Positions 8,933-17,620 of a stretch of 64,000 nucleotides of DNA are shown here, piece by piece. The notes beneath the pieces were generated by a model that saw nothing but the letters and a program-made list of their open reading frames with translations, was not told where the DNA came from and did no database searches. How positions within the stretch are numbered: position 1 is the stretch's first letter; each line of letters opens with the position of its first letter. Source of the stretch: JACKAQ01 sp020634975 [NCBI: Calditrichia bacterium]. GTDB lineage: Bacteria > Calditrichota > Calditrichia > RBG-13-44-9. The translations under genes and the position numbers were made by a program. The stretch is from the NCBI GenBank assembly GCA_020634975.1, contig JACKAQ010000001.1:2542001-2606000 (forward strand), in the 5' to 3' direction.

Positions 8933-10138
8933 ATGAAAAATCTCGAAATGAATTATCCCAATTTTACGATGCTGCTGCTTTGTGCAGTAACACCGTGGTC
9001 GCTGGCTGCCATGCAAATTGCCCTCGTATTGGTGATTCTTGCTACCGGCTATGCTGTTTTTATTGAAAAAAAACGCCCGGTTTTTTTGGGGAAATTGTGG
9101 ATGCCGTTGATGATTTACGGTGTGCTTCTGTTGCTCTCTGCGATTGTCAGCGATGCGCCACTCATGTCATTAAAAAGCGTTTTCCAGAATGAGTGGGTGT
9201 TGCTTGCTGTACCGGTTGTTTATGTGGCAATTTCGCTCAGTAGCAATAAATCCGGGTTGGTTCACACCCTCCTGATTTCTGCGGTGCTGGTTGCAGTCTA
9301 CGGTTTTGTCCAATTTTTTATGGGAATCGAATTTTTCCGGGGGAAACATCTTGCGCAGATGGGCAACTATTTCCGGGCCACCGGAGGATACAGTTTTTAC
9401 CTCACTTTTGCCGGAAATCAATTGATGGCATTTGCCCTCGCGTTCGGGTTTTTGTTGAAACAGCCGGGATTTGATCGGCGAAGATTCCAATATGCAGCGA
9501 TGTGTATCGTGATTCTGGTGAGCATTTTTGCTACTTTTGCCCGTAGCACCTGGTTGGCATTCGGGTTGATCAGCGTATTGGCTGCACTGATGATCGACCG
9601 GAAATATCTGCTACCGTTGGGCGGTTTTGCGATTATCGCCGGAATTTTTGCAGCATTGCTTTTCCCCGAAATCCGGACCCGCTTTGCCAGTATTTTTGAT
9701 CCGGCACAAAATGAAACACGATTTAACTTATGGCTCACTTCGCTGAACATGATCAAAGCACATCCAATTTTTGGCATTGGTCCGGGATTTTTCCGGCAGT
9801 TGTTCGAAACCTACAAAGTGCCTGGTTTTTATGATACGATTGCACATGCGCACAACGATTATCTCAATCTTGCCGCAAACAGCGGCATTCCGGCGTTGCT
9901 GGGCTGGATTTGGCTGTGGGTGATTTGGTTCCGGCAATGTTGGACAGGATTCTCTAATTCCCAAACTGAATTGTTAAACCGTCAAATTATTGCGGGGGCG
10001 ATGCTGGCAATAGCCGGAATTCTATTTGCTGCGCTGTTCCAATGCTATTACACGGATTTGGAAAATAATATTTTTTGGTGGTTGGTTGCTGTGCTAGGCT
10101 ATCAGGCAAGTGTGGAACCTGCATCTGTTGAGCAATAA
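8933..10138 (+). CDS. O-antigen ligase / polymerase family membrane protein (Wzy_C)
   Basis: The 401-residue polytopic protein has about ten hydrophobic segments and the Wzy_C pattern: a large periplasmic loop with GIGPGFF, then HAHNDYLNLAANSGI. The family joins O-antigen or other glycans to lipid A core, or polymerises them, at the periplasmic face of the inner membrane. The loop His residues and the R in FARSTW are typical. ATG 8933 is preferred over the in-frame start at 8762, whose extra 57 residues are polar and not family-like; ATG 8948 is also possible. It may work with the nearby flippase and glycosyltransferase genes. Ligase versus polymerase cannot be told from sequence alone. Confidence 0.75.
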   Translation: MKNLEMNYPNFTMLLLCAVTPWSLAAMQIALVLVILATGYAVFIEKKRPVFLGKLWMPLMIYGVLLLLSAIVSDAPLMSLKSVFQNEWVLLAVPVVYVAISLSSNKSGLVHTLLISAVLVAVYGFVQFFMGIEFFRGKHLAQMGNYFRATGGYSFYLTFAGNQLMAFALAFGFLLKQPGFDRRRFQYAAMCIVILVSIFATFARSTWLAFGLISVLAALMIDRKYLLPLGGFAIIAGIFAALLFPEIRTRFASIFDPAQNETRFNLWLTSLNMIKAHPIFGIGPGFFRQLFETYKVPGFYDTIAHAHNDYLNLAANSGIPALLGWIWLWVIWFRQCWTGFSNSQTELLNRQIIAGAMLAIAGILFAALFQCYYTDLENNIFWWLVAVLGYQASVEPASVEQ

Positions 10139-10170
10139 AAAAAGGCAGCCAAAAAGAATAAGCTGCCTTT
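10137..10170. terminator. Bidirectional terminator between convergent genes
   Basis: AAAGGCAGC (10141-10149) pairs with GCTGCCTTT (10162-10170). An A run precedes it, giving a strong T run on the minus strand after the small gene, and a weaker one on the plus strand after the ligase gene. Confidence 0.75.
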
Positions 10171-10194
10171 AGTAAACATTTGTTTATTAGCTAT

Positions 10195-10401
10195 TTATGA
10201 TAGCGAAAAGCGCACATGGCGCATCATCTTTTCAAAATTGATACCGTCATCCTGAGCAATTTGCAGCGCCTCACGCAGATAATATTCATCCAAAGTTTCG
10301 TAATAATCCCGTAAATAAAGGATCACCAGATCTTCGGAATCTTTGCGGGTCCACTCACCGCCGATAAATTCCGGTATGTGAAAAAGGTTGGTGTTTTGCA
10401 C
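10195..10401 (-). CDS. Small acidic protein, unknown function
   Basis: The product has 68 residues, is rich in acidic and aromatic residues, and lacks signal or membrane segments. I do not recognise it. It lies 15 bases downstream of the HAD phosphatase gene on the same strand and is followed by a strong terminator, which supports a real two-gene transcript. A predicted helical segment (YYETLDEYYLREALQIA) occupies the middle. Confidence 0.5.
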   Translation of the reverse strand: MQNTNLFHIPEFIGGEWTRKDSEDLVILYLRDYYETLDEYYLREALQIAQDDGINFEKMMRHVRFSLS

Positions 10402-10416
10402 GCTGGCTTTTCCTTT

Positions 10417-11055
10417 CTAATACATTTTTTTCAAGCTATTCAGGGCTTCATCCAAATCATCGGCTATTACGTCCGCTTGCTTTAGATGCATTTTGGATAG
10501 CGTAGTGGTTAGGGCGATGCAGCGCATCCCGGCATTTTTTGCACTCATGACGCCAAGCGGTGCATTTTCGATAACCACACATTCGCTCGCTTCAACATCC
10601 AGCAATTCTGCGGCGAGCAGATACGGCTCCGGCGCCGGTTTGGAAAACATTACGTCATCCGCCGTAATGATGACCATGAATTTATCCATCAATTTAAATT
10701 TTTCAAGAATTGCGATTACGCGCTCGCGTTTGGTGCCGGTTACCAACGCGGTTTTCATTCCTTTTTCATCAATCCAGTCGAGCAAATCCTGCAAGTTGTG
10801 GTAAATTTCCTCATTGCTGATTTGATCGAGGTGATAGCGATTGCGTTCAATAATATTGGGGATTTCATAATACGGTAAATTGAATTTCCGTGAAAACTGG
10901 TTCGCTAACTCCTCTTCTCCCGAGCCTTCCAGTACGTAAATTTCTTCCGGTTGAACCTCTATATCGTATTCTGCCAGAGTGCGCCGCCAACCTTCGAAAT
11001 GATCTTCCATACTTCGAACGATCACGCCATCGAAATCGAATAAGATTGCCTGCAT
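10417..11055 (-). CDS. HAD-superfamily phosphatase, beta-phosphoglucomutase-like
   Basis: The 212-residue product is a HAD subfamily IA hydrolase. Motif I is FDFDGVI (residues 6-12) with the nucleophile and acid Asp pair, motif II is the Thr in ALVTGTKRE, and motif III/IV is SKPAPEPY followed by VVIENAPLG. The helical cap lies between about residues 16 and 80. The family includes phosphoglycolate phosphatases and hexose-phosphate mutases; IENAPLGV is common in the beta-phosphoglucomutase-like group, but the substrate cannot be told. A 190-base AT-rich stretch upstream probably holds the promoter. Confidence 0.8.
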   Translation of the reverse strand: MQAILFDFDGVIVRSMEDHFEGWRRTLAEYDIEVQPEEIYVLEGSGEEELANQFSRKFNLPYYEIPNIIERNRYHLDQISNEEIYHNLQDLLDWIDEKGMKTALVTGTKRERVIAILEKFKLMDKFMVIITADDVMFSKPAPEPYLLAAELLDVEASECVVIENAPLGVMSAKNAGMRCIALTTTLSKMHLKQADVIADDLDEALNSLKKMY

Positions 11056-11246
11056 AAATTCCTTCCTCTGTTGCCCTTAAAACCCTTCTCTCAATTATTG
11101 TCGCTTAAAAATAGGCGACAGAAAATACGTTAGTAGTGATGCCGCTATCATTTGAAAAAATATACATTAAAAAATAGTAATAGCATATAGTGTCGCGGCT
11201 CTTTTTTCAATTTTCACTTAAATATACGTTTCGGGCAATAAAAAGT

Positions 11247-12146
11247 TCACTGTTTCACATACCGCTGGTACAGCGATTCCAAAATCCCGCGTGAGCGGAT
11301 GCGATTAATTGTTACACCTTTTTCGTTGAGCCGGTTGCTGAATGCCTGAAAAACAGGTGAATCTGCGACCAGCTCCACTACTATAGTATCGGGCGTTTTT
11401 TCGCGAATTTCGAACGAAAATTCAGAAAATTCAGTGAGTTGCGGCTCCGCGGATGCATTCAACGTTATTTGGTAATTTTCTTGCTGAATAGCTTTCAGGC
11501 TGAGTTGCTCCTTCAATTCGCCGCGATGCAGGATAACCACAGAAGTGCAAAACCGCTCAATTTCGGCGAGATCGTGCGATGCGTAAACAAAGGTTATGTT
11601 TTCCAGCCGGCCGAGAATTTCCCGCAAATCGTTTTGTCCGGAGGGATCGAGTCCGGACATTGGTTCGTCCAGCAGCAGAATTTTGGGCTGGTGCAGTAAC
11701 GCGAGGCAAACCTGCACCCGTTGGCACATACCTTTGGAGAACTCGGCGAGCAGCTCATTTCCGACATTGGCGATGTTGGCAAACGCCAGCAATTCCTCAA
11801 TTCGCGTTGCGGCCAGCGCTTTCGGCATGCCGTGCATTTGCGCGGAAAATTTTAGCAATTCGCGCGGTGTAAAATTTTCCATGCCCGATTGCCGTTCGGG
11901 CAAAAAGCCAAGATGCTGGCGCGATTGTTCAGCATCGCGTTCGCCGAGAATTTGGATACTACCGCTATCTGGTCGCAGAAAATTGAGTATCAAACGCAGT
12001 AGCGTGGTTTTGCCGGAGCCGTTGGCACCAACCAATCCCACACGATCGCCTTCGCCAATCGTCAGTGAAACGTTTCGCAGTGCCGGCGGATCGCCTTTGC
12101 GATAGCTTTTGCTAACATTCTGAATGTTTATGATTGGAGATACCAT
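11247..12146 (-). CDS. ABC transporter ATP-binding protein (CcmA/NosF-like)
   Basis: The 299-residue ATPase has Walker A GANGSGKTT (40-48), signature FSKGMCQR, and Walker B ILLLDEPMSGLDP, followed by the switch His in ASHD. The signature has FSKGM in place of LSGGQ, as in NosF and export-type ATPases. A C-terminal region of about 80 residues (after about 215) resembles the regulatory tail of drug or gliding exporters. It sits 14 bases downstream of a NatB-type permease which already has its own ATPase upstream, so it may serve a permease elsewhere or form an asymmetric exporter with the pair. Confidence 0.8.
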   Translation of the reverse strand: MVSPIINIQNVSKSYRKGDPPALRNVSLTIGEGDRVGLVGANGSGKTTLLRLILNFLRPDSGSIQILGERDAEQSRQHLGFLPERQSGMENFTPRELLKFSAQMHGMPKALAATRIEELLAFANIANVGNELLAEFSKGMCQRVQVCLALLHQPKILLLDEPMSGLDPSGQNDLREILGRLENITFVYASHDLAEIERFCTSVVILHRGELKEQLSLKAIQQENYQITLNASAEPQLTEFSEFSFEIREKTPDTIVVELVADSPVFQAFSNRLNEKGVTINRIRSRGILESLYQRYVKQ

Positions 12147-12160
12147 TGTTCTTCCATTGT

Positions 12161-13360
12161 TTAATTACGGAAAATAACGCTTTCGCGGGTGAACATTTTC
12201 GATGCCAGATACAAACTGAGCAATCCCAACACAAACATCGAGAGATAAACTTCGCTGAGCAGCAGCACGTCGCGACCACCGGAAAGCAGGTGCTTGGTTG
12301 CCAGCGTCACATTCAAAATGGGGATGAGCGCGGTTTGGGCATTCAGCGTGATGCCGGGAACCGTGCCGATGATCCCGGGAATAATCGCGAAAATCACCAG
12401 CGGTGAAATGGCGCTTTGCGCCTCTTTATACGTCCGGGTGAACAGCGAAATAGACAGCAAAATGCCAGCAAAAAAGATGGCCATCGGCAGCAGCAGCGAG
12501 AGCACCATTATCAATGTTTGCCACTCAAAAATGTTGAGAATGCTGCGGATAAATGCGTCCGGCAATCCTTTGGATTGCTGAAAGCCGATATACAGCCCGA
12601 CAATCGAGATGATCGCAGAGAGCAAGCCGCTGAGCACAACTACGCCAAATTTGCCGAGCAAAATGCTGTAACGGCTGGCTGGCGTGGTGAGCAGCGTTTC
12701 CATCGTGTGGCGTTCTTTTTCGCCGGCGGCGAGATCGATGGCGGGATACATGCTCCCCAAAAAGCAAAACAAGATAAAAATATAGGGCAAAAATCCGCCG
12801 ATCACGCTGCCGAATTTTTCCCGTTCGCTGGCGATGTTCACTTCGTCAAATGCCAGAACTTCTACCATGTTTTTGTCGATTTGCAGTGCGGAAAATCGAT
12901 CCGCAAGTAGTTGTTTTTCAAAATCTTCCGCGCGGCTGCGCAGCCGGTTGCGAAGCACGCTGAGGTTTTCCGCAGCCTTGAAAAACAGTTGCAGATTTCC
13001 GGCCCGGAACGAATCGATCTGCGCATCAAATTGCGATTCGAAAACAAATGCGCCATCAAGTTTTCCCGCCAGAATACGCGACCGGATGCTGTCTTCCGGC
13101 ACATCTTGTTGCAGTTCGATGCCGTCGTCATCCGCCAGAATTTGCGCCAGTCGTTGCGCCTGCGCGTTGCCGTTGGCAATCACGGCAACCTGCAATTTTG
13201 CGGCTTCGGCTTTCTGGATCTGGCTTTGCGTTACGCCGGTGATCACCGTCATTATCACCGGAAACAGCAGCAGCGGAAAAATGATCATCGTGATAATCGT
13301 CCGGCGATCCCGCAGGGTGTGGGTCAGCTCTTTTTTGAAAATAGTCCATGCGCTGTTCAT
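12161..13360 (-). CDS. natB: ABC-2 type permease, NatB-like
   Basis: The 399-residue membrane protein has one N-terminal membrane segment (about residues 23-43), a large extracytoplasmic domain of about 130 residues, and five or six segments in the C-terminal half. GEKERHTMETLLTTP is the conserved coupling motif of NatB-type exporters (Na+ extrusion in Bacillus). It overlaps the upstream NatA-type ATPase by four bases (ATGA), so their translation is coupled. The real substrate is not known; homologues in Gram-negative bacteria may export antimicrobial compounds. Confidence 0.75.
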   Translation of the reverse strand: MNSAWTIFKKELTHTLRDRRTIITMIIFPLLLFPVIMTVITGVTQSQIQKAEAAKLQVAVIANGNAQAQRLAQILADDDGIELQQDVPEDSIRSRILAGKLDGAFVFESQFDAQIDSFRAGNLQLFFKAAENLSVLRNRLRSRAEDFEKQLLADRFSALQIDKNMVEVLAFDEVNIASEREKFGSVIGGFLPYIFILFCFLGSMYPAIDLAAGEKERHTMETLLTTPASRYSILLGKFGVVVLSGLLSAIISIVGLYIGFQQSKGLPDAFIRSILNIFEWQTLIMVLSLLLPMAIFFAGILLSISLFTRTYKEAQSAISPLVIFAIIPGIIGTVPGITLNAQTALIPILNVTLATKHLLSGGRDVLLLSEVYLSMFVLGLLSLYLASKMFTRESVIFRN

Positions 13361-14133
13361 GATGCGGGCTCCTCCATTTCGATGATGCGAATAAACGCGT
13401 CCACCAGCGAGGCGTCCGGCATTTTTGCGGCGAAATCGCTGTAGGTGCCACTAAATTTCAATTTGCCTTTGTGGATGATCGCCAGATCGTCGCTGAGCAG
13501 GCTTACTTCGCCCATGATGTGCGTGGAAAAAATGATGGTTTTCCCGGCTTCGCGCTGCTCTTTGATGAGCTGGATAATCGATTTTGCGGAGATCACATCC
13601 AGTCCGGCGGTCGGTTCGTCGAACACGATCACTTTCGGATCGTGGATGAGCGTTCGCGCAATCGATACTTTTTGGCGCATGCCTGTTGAGAGCTTGGCGA
13701 TTCTGCGATCCGCAAATTCCGTAATATTGAGACGTTTGAAAATTTCATCACGGCGTTGCCGGAAGGTGGCAGCGGGCAGATCGTATAAATCTGCGAAAAA
13801 TTTGAGCAATTCGGCGGGCGTCAGGCGGTCGTACAAACCGGTTGCACCAGTCAAAAATCCGAGTTGGCGGCGCACTTCCTGCGGCTGTTTGGCAACGTCG
13901 AATCCGTTGACCTGAATGCTACCGTTGTCCGGCTGAAGCATGGTTGCGATCATCCGCAGCGTGGTGGTTTTGCCCGCGCCGTTTGGGCCGAGCAGCGTAA
14001 ATACGCGTCCCGGCTGGCAGGTGAAGCTGACGCCATCGACCGCAGCGATGGTGTTTGGTGATCTCGGCGGCATCTTTTTGCGCTGCTCGCGGGTCACTTT
14101 GAACGATTTTCGTAACTGTTGAACGTCAATCAT
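13357..14133 (-). CDS. natA: ABC transporter ATP-binding protein, NatA-like
   Basis: The 258-residue ATPase has Walker A GPNGAGKTT, signature LSTGMRQKV and Walker B VIVFDEPTAGLD, with the switch His in STHIM. The short insert KVTREQRKKMPPRSPNTIAA before the core beta sheet is common in NatA relatives. The stop overlaps the NatB start by four bases, so the two form a transporter together. The nearest upstream sequence holds a small remnant frame rather than another operon member. Confidence 0.8.
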   Translation of the reverse strand: MIDVQQLRKSFKVTREQRKKMPPRSPNTIAAVDGVSFTCQPGRVFTLLGPNGAGKTTTLRMIATMLQPDNGSIQVNGFDVAKQPQEVRRQLGFLTGATGLYDRLTPAELLKFFADLYDLPAATFRQRRDEIFKRLNITEFADRRIAKLSTGMRQKVSIARTLIHDPKVIVFDEPTAGLDVISAKSIIQLIKEQREAGKTIIFSTHIMGEVSLLSDDLAIIHKGKLKFSGTYSDFAAKMPDASLVDAFIRIIEMEEPAS

Positions 14134-14212
14134 TTGTGGTTTTCCTCTGTTTCCGATACATCAGAAATGAACGAATTTGGAACGGCAATGTTGCTGATTT
14201 TTCTATTTTTTG

Positions 14213-14309
14213 GACGGTAAGTGAACCGCCACGAGATGTTCGGGTACGACCGTTCCGTCGCTAATGAATTTATCAAATTTGGCGAAATGGGCAAATGGTT
14301 GCTTGGCAA
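14213..14309 (-). pseudogene. Possible gene remnant (C-terminal fragment) in a 176-base gap
   Basis: In the gap between the flippase and NatA-like genes one minus-strand frame, ending at TAG 14213-14215, reads as protein-like sequence (AKFDKFISDGTVVPEHL then VAVHLPSKK). It runs without a stop back into the flippase end in another frame and has no start of its own. It looks like the tail of a lost gene, but the stretch is short and chance cannot be excluded. Confidence 0.25.
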
Positions 14310-15617
14310 TTAATTTTCGCGGTTGCGCGAGCGGATGTTGCGTAGCAACCGGAAATCATTTCTGCGAATGAGCAGCAACGACCGCAGCGATGCGCGATTG
14401 CTCTGGCGATAAATCACCAGCGCCAAAATCGCCGCGGCACCATACGAAATGCTCGACGCCAACGCCGCGCCCAAAATCCCGATGCGGGGAATCAGCAGTA
14501 AATTCAGCGACAAGTTGATCAAAAAATTGGCGAGATGGACTGCCAAATTGAGGTGCGGTTTTCCGCTGGCAGCGAAATCCGCGAGCAGCAATTTGATGAT
14601 CACCGCGGCAATCATTCCCGGCAGCAGCGCCAGCAGCGGCGGCACGGATTTTTCGAACGCATCGCCGAAAAACAGCGGCACGAAAAAAGGCGCAACGATC
14701 GCCAGCACCACAATTCCGGCGAAGATCACCAACACATTCACCCGCAAAATGGTCGGCACTTTTTCACGTTGGGCAGCGGTCCGGGCGGCGGCGGGCACGA
14801 GCACGGTTTCGGTGGCACCGGCAAAATAGAGCAGCCGCTCCACAATCATCACCGCGACGTAATACCACCCGACATCCGACTGCGTGCAAAAATAGCCCAC
14901 CAGAAAAATATCCTGCCGAAAAATGAGGAATTCCAGCAATCTCGCGCCCATCATGCGGCTGCCGTAGCGCAGCGATTCGCGAATAATTTCGCGGCGGAAC
15001 CGGATTTTCACCGGCAAAATATCGCGGAACCAAATGTAAATCCCCGGAGCAAGCCAGGAAATACCGTAAATTATCAGCGCAGTTGTTGCGGTTAGTTTGC
15101 CGGAAAAATAGAACAGCAACAGCGCGACCAAATACATCACCGGGCGAAACAGCAGGTTGCCGTTGTATCGCCAATATTGCTGTCGGCCGAGCCAGATGTT
15201 GCCGCCGTATTCGTGAAAAATAGCCGCAAATAGCAAAAAAATGCACCAGTACGCGTTGGTTTCCGCGAGCGGAATTTCGGTGGGCTCGAACAGCAGTTGC
15301 AGTCCGCCAAATTGCACGATCGCCACAATCAGCAGCGAGCCGGATAGATAAACCAGCGCGCCGAGTGGCAACAGCGTGCCCAAAAAATCGCGTTCGGGAA
15401 AGCGGCGATTGCCCACAAAATACAAAATTGCGGATTCCTGCCCGAGTCCGGTGGCTTTGTTGACGGCATCCGCGAGCATCAAAAACGTTGCCATCACGCC
15501 GAGCGCTTCCGGTCCCAGCCAGCGGGAAACCAGCACATTGTTGAACACCACCATCGCAAAAATGGCGATGCGCACGGCAAATGTTTGGGCAATATTTCGG
15601 GCGATGGAGGTTTGCAA
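14310..15617 (-). CDS. Polysaccharide flippase (Wzx/MATE-like)
   Basis: The product is a polytopic protein with about 12-14 membrane segments and the polysaccharide-biosynthesis N-terminus (SIARNIAQTFAVRIAIF then RWLGPEALGVMAT). The family flips lipid-linked sugar units across the inner membrane. The open frame reaches 15761 but its first 48 codons overlap the glycosyltransferase gene and look unlike the family. The TTG at 15617, about eight bases beyond the glycosyltransferase stop, fits the family start; this choice is uncertain. The two genes are surely cotranscribed. It probably supplies units to the O-antigen ligase gene nearby. Confidence 0.75.
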   Translation of the reverse strand: MQTSIARNIAQTFAVRIAIFAMVVFNNVLVSRWLGPEALGVMATFLMLADAVNKATGLGQESAILYFVGNRRFPERDFLGTLLPLGALVYLSGSLLIVAIVQFGGLQLLFEPTEIPLAETNAYWCIFLLFAAIFHEYGGNIWLGRQQYWRYNGNLLFRPVMYLVALLLFYFSGKLTATTALIIYGISWLAPGIYIWFRDILPVKIRFRREIIRESLRYGSRMMGARLLEFLIFRQDIFLVGYFCTQSDVGWYYVAVMIVERLLYFAGATETVLVPAAARTAAQREKVPTILRVNVLVIFAGIVVLAIVAPFFVPLFFGDAFEKSVPPLLALLPGMIAAVIIKLLLADFAASGKPHLNLAVHLANFLINLSLNLLLIPRIGILGAALASSISYGAAAILALVIYRQSNRASLRSLLLIRRNDFRLLRNIRSRNREN

Positions 15618-15624
15618 TTGCGGC

Positions 15625-16749
15625 TCAATCGGTTGATAAAACGTTCCGGAACACCGCCAGCGTTTCCCGGGCGCAGCGTTCCCACGAAAATTCCGCAGCG
15701 CGGGCGAGCCCATTTTGGCGCAGATGTTCGGCAAATTGGGCGTCGGAGAGAATTGCGGCAATCGCGGTTGCGATGGATTCCGGCGATTCCGGCCGGCAAT
15801 ATTCCGCAGCGTTTCCGCAGCGTTCCCGCAGCGACGGAATATCCGATGCGACGACCGGACAGCCGCAGCTCATCGCCTCGATCGGCGGCAGCGGCGATGC
15901 TTCGTAAAATGACGGGAACACCAGCGCGGCGGCATTTTGATACAATTTGATCATCGCCACCGTGTCGTTGATTTGTCCCTCGAACACAATTTTTGGGCGA
16001 AGCTGTTCGTCGATTTTTGTTGATAAGTCGTTGAATGATCTCGCTTTAGCGCCGACGATCCTCAGCGTCAATTTCGGGAAATCGCGGTGCAACAGGTGTA
16101 GCGCAGTCAGCACATTTTCCAGATTTTTCACCCGGCTGAACGATCCAACAAACAGCAGATACGGCGAATCAGCCGCGCTTTTTTGCGATTGCGATAGCAC
16201 CAGCGATTCGCGGAATGCGGCGGAAATCCCGCCATTTTGTACCGCAACCACCGGCGCTTTTGCCCCCGGAAAGTGTTCGCCGATGTATTTTTTCTCCGAT
16301 TCAGAAACGGTAATCACCGCACGCGCGTGCCGGAAAATTTTGGGCATCAACTGGTTGTAAACGGTTCGAAACAGTCGGCTGTATGCTTCGGGCAAATATC
16401 GAAACGCCAGGCTGTGCACACAAACCACTACCTTTTGTCGGCGCAAGCTTTTCAACGGTGCGGTGTTTCCGGGGCAAAACAGCAAGCCGTCGCGCACGAA
16501 ATCGGGCAGCTCCACCTGCTCCCAATAATGTCCGGTAAATTTTCCGGTGCAACGCAGCGGGATGTTTTTCAAATCGAGGCGATGCAGCAATCCGCGTTTC
16601 GGCGCCACAAGTTCAAATGCAACATTCCTGACCGCATCATCGTTTTCAGCGATCAACGTGTCCAACGCCTGCACCAACTCAATGCCGTATCGCTGAACGC
16701 CGGTGACCGGCTGTGTGAGAAATCGCGCGTTAATGTAAATTTTCTGCAT
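15625..16749 (-). CDS. Glycosyltransferase family 4 (GT-B fold)
   Basis: The 374-residue product starts with the family-typical NARFLTQPVTGVQRYGIEL. The C-terminal GT-B lobe carries the donor-binding motif FPSFYEASPLPPIEAMSCG with the conserved E-x7-E pattern, preceded by VGSFSRVKNLE. These enzymes add hexoses, often mannose, to glycan precursors at the cytoplasmic membrane. It leads a two-gene unit with the flippase. The upstream 177 bases are shared with the divergent metal-regulator gene. Confidence 0.85.
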   Translation of the reverse strand: MQKIYINARFLTQPVTGVQRYGIELVQALDTLIAENDDAVRNVAFELVAPKRGLLHRLDLKNIPLRCTGKFTGHYWEQVELPDFVRDGLLFCPGNTAPLKSLRRQKVVVCVHSLAFRYLPEAYSRLFRTVYNQLMPKIFRHARAVITVSESEKKYIGEHFPGAKAPVVAVQNGGISAAFRESLVLSQSQKSAADSPYLLFVGSFSRVKNLENVLTALHLLHRDFPKLTLRIVGAKARSFNDLSTKIDEQLRPKIVFEGQINDTVAMIKLYQNAAALVFPSFYEASPLPPIEAMSCGCPVVASDIPSLRERCGNAAEYCRPESPESIATAIAAILSDAQFAEHLRQNGLARAAEFSWERCARETLAVFRNVLSTD

Positions 16750-16855
16750 GCAAAATCACCGATAGTTCGCTGGTTAATTACCGCTGCAAAACTACGCCGA
16801 AAAAGTGTGCCATGCAAGTTCGCTGTTGCCATTTGTGTGCTCTGCAAAAAATATC

Positions 16856-16885
16856 TTGCATGTTCAAAAAATTAATTCATATATT
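16856..16885 (+). promoter_or_regulatory. Candidate sigma-70 promoter of the metal-uptake operon
   Basis: TTGCAT (16856-16861) and TATATT (16880-16885) are separated by 18 bases. Transcription would start close to the DtxR-type palindrome that follows, a layout that fits repression. Confidence 0.4.
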
Positions 16886-16897
16886 TGAAATAAAATA

Positions 16898-16913
16898 TTT
16901 AGGTTAAACTAAA
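16898..16913. promoter_or_regulatory. Candidate MntR/DtxR operator
   Basis: TTTAGGTTAAACTAAA is an imperfect palindrome (14 of 16 positions agree with its reverse complement). It resembles the TTTAGG...CCTAAA boxes bound by DtxR-family regulators. It lies 14 bases before the regulator start codon, so the operon may be self-repressed by metal-loaded protein. Confidence 0.5.
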
Positions 16914-16926
16914 TTTTGTTTGGACT

Positions 16927-17610
16927 ATGTATAAAGAAGCAATTGAAGATTATCTGAAAGCCATTTACAACATCCAACAGGAAAATGGCAAAGTGGCTAC
17001 GACAACGTTGGCCAAAAAAATGAGCATTGCGCCAGCATCTGCTACGGGAATGATTAAGCGGCTATCTGATTTAAAATTAGTCACTTACGAAAAATATCAG
17101 GGCGTAAAACTGACCCGTTCCGGTGAGCAAATTGCGTTGGAAGTGATCCGGCATCACCGGCTGATCGAGCTGTTTTTGGCGGAAGCGCTGGGCTTGCCGT
17201 GGGACAAAGTTCACGACGAAGCCGAAAAATGGGAGCATGTGCTTTCGGATGAAGTGGAAGAGCGCATCGACCAGTTGCTCGGATATCCCACCCGAGATCC
17301 GCACGGTGCGCCAATTCCCGGTCGGGATGGCAAAATGCCGGAGCTGAACGATGTGCAACTCACCGATCTCATCAAAGGGCAGCAGGCGGCAATTGTGCAG
17401 GTGAACAGCAAAAATCCGGAGTTGTTGCGCTATCTCGGCAGCATGGCGTTATATCCCGATACGGTTTTGGTGGTGCTGGAAGTCGCACCGTTTGACGGTC
17501 CGGTAACCATCGAAGTTGATGGTAAACAGCATATTTTGGGACGAAAAGTGGCGGAAAATATTTTTGTCGAAATTTCTGCAGACGGTGATGGGAAACATGA
17601 AAATCAATAA
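16927..17610 (+). CDS. mntR: DtxR/MntR-family metal-dependent regulator
   Basis: The 227-residue product has the three-part DtxR layout: winged helix (1-62; APASATGMIKRL is the recognition helix), a metal-binding dimerisation domain (about 65-140, with HHRLIELFL and HDEAEKWEH) and a C-terminal FeoA/SH3-like domain (about 150-220). It represses metal uptake when its metal is bound. It is the first gene of a metal ABC operon, ten bases from the binding-protein gene, with a matching palindrome upstream. Manganese is the likeliest signal given the TroA-type partner, but iron or zinc cannot be ruled out. Confidence 0.85.
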   Translation: MYKEAIEDYLKAIYNIQQENGKVATTTLAKKMSIAPASATGMIKRLSDLKLVTYEKYQGVKLTRSGEQIALEVIRHHRLIELFLAEALGLPWDKVHDEAEKWEHVLSDEVEERIDQLLGYPTRDPHGAPIPGRDGKMPELNDVQLTDLIKGQQAAIVQVNSKNPELLRYLGSMALYPDTVLVVLEVAPFDGPVTIEVDGKQHILGRKVAENIFVEISADGDGKHENQ

Positions 17611-17620
17611 AGGTAAAGTT

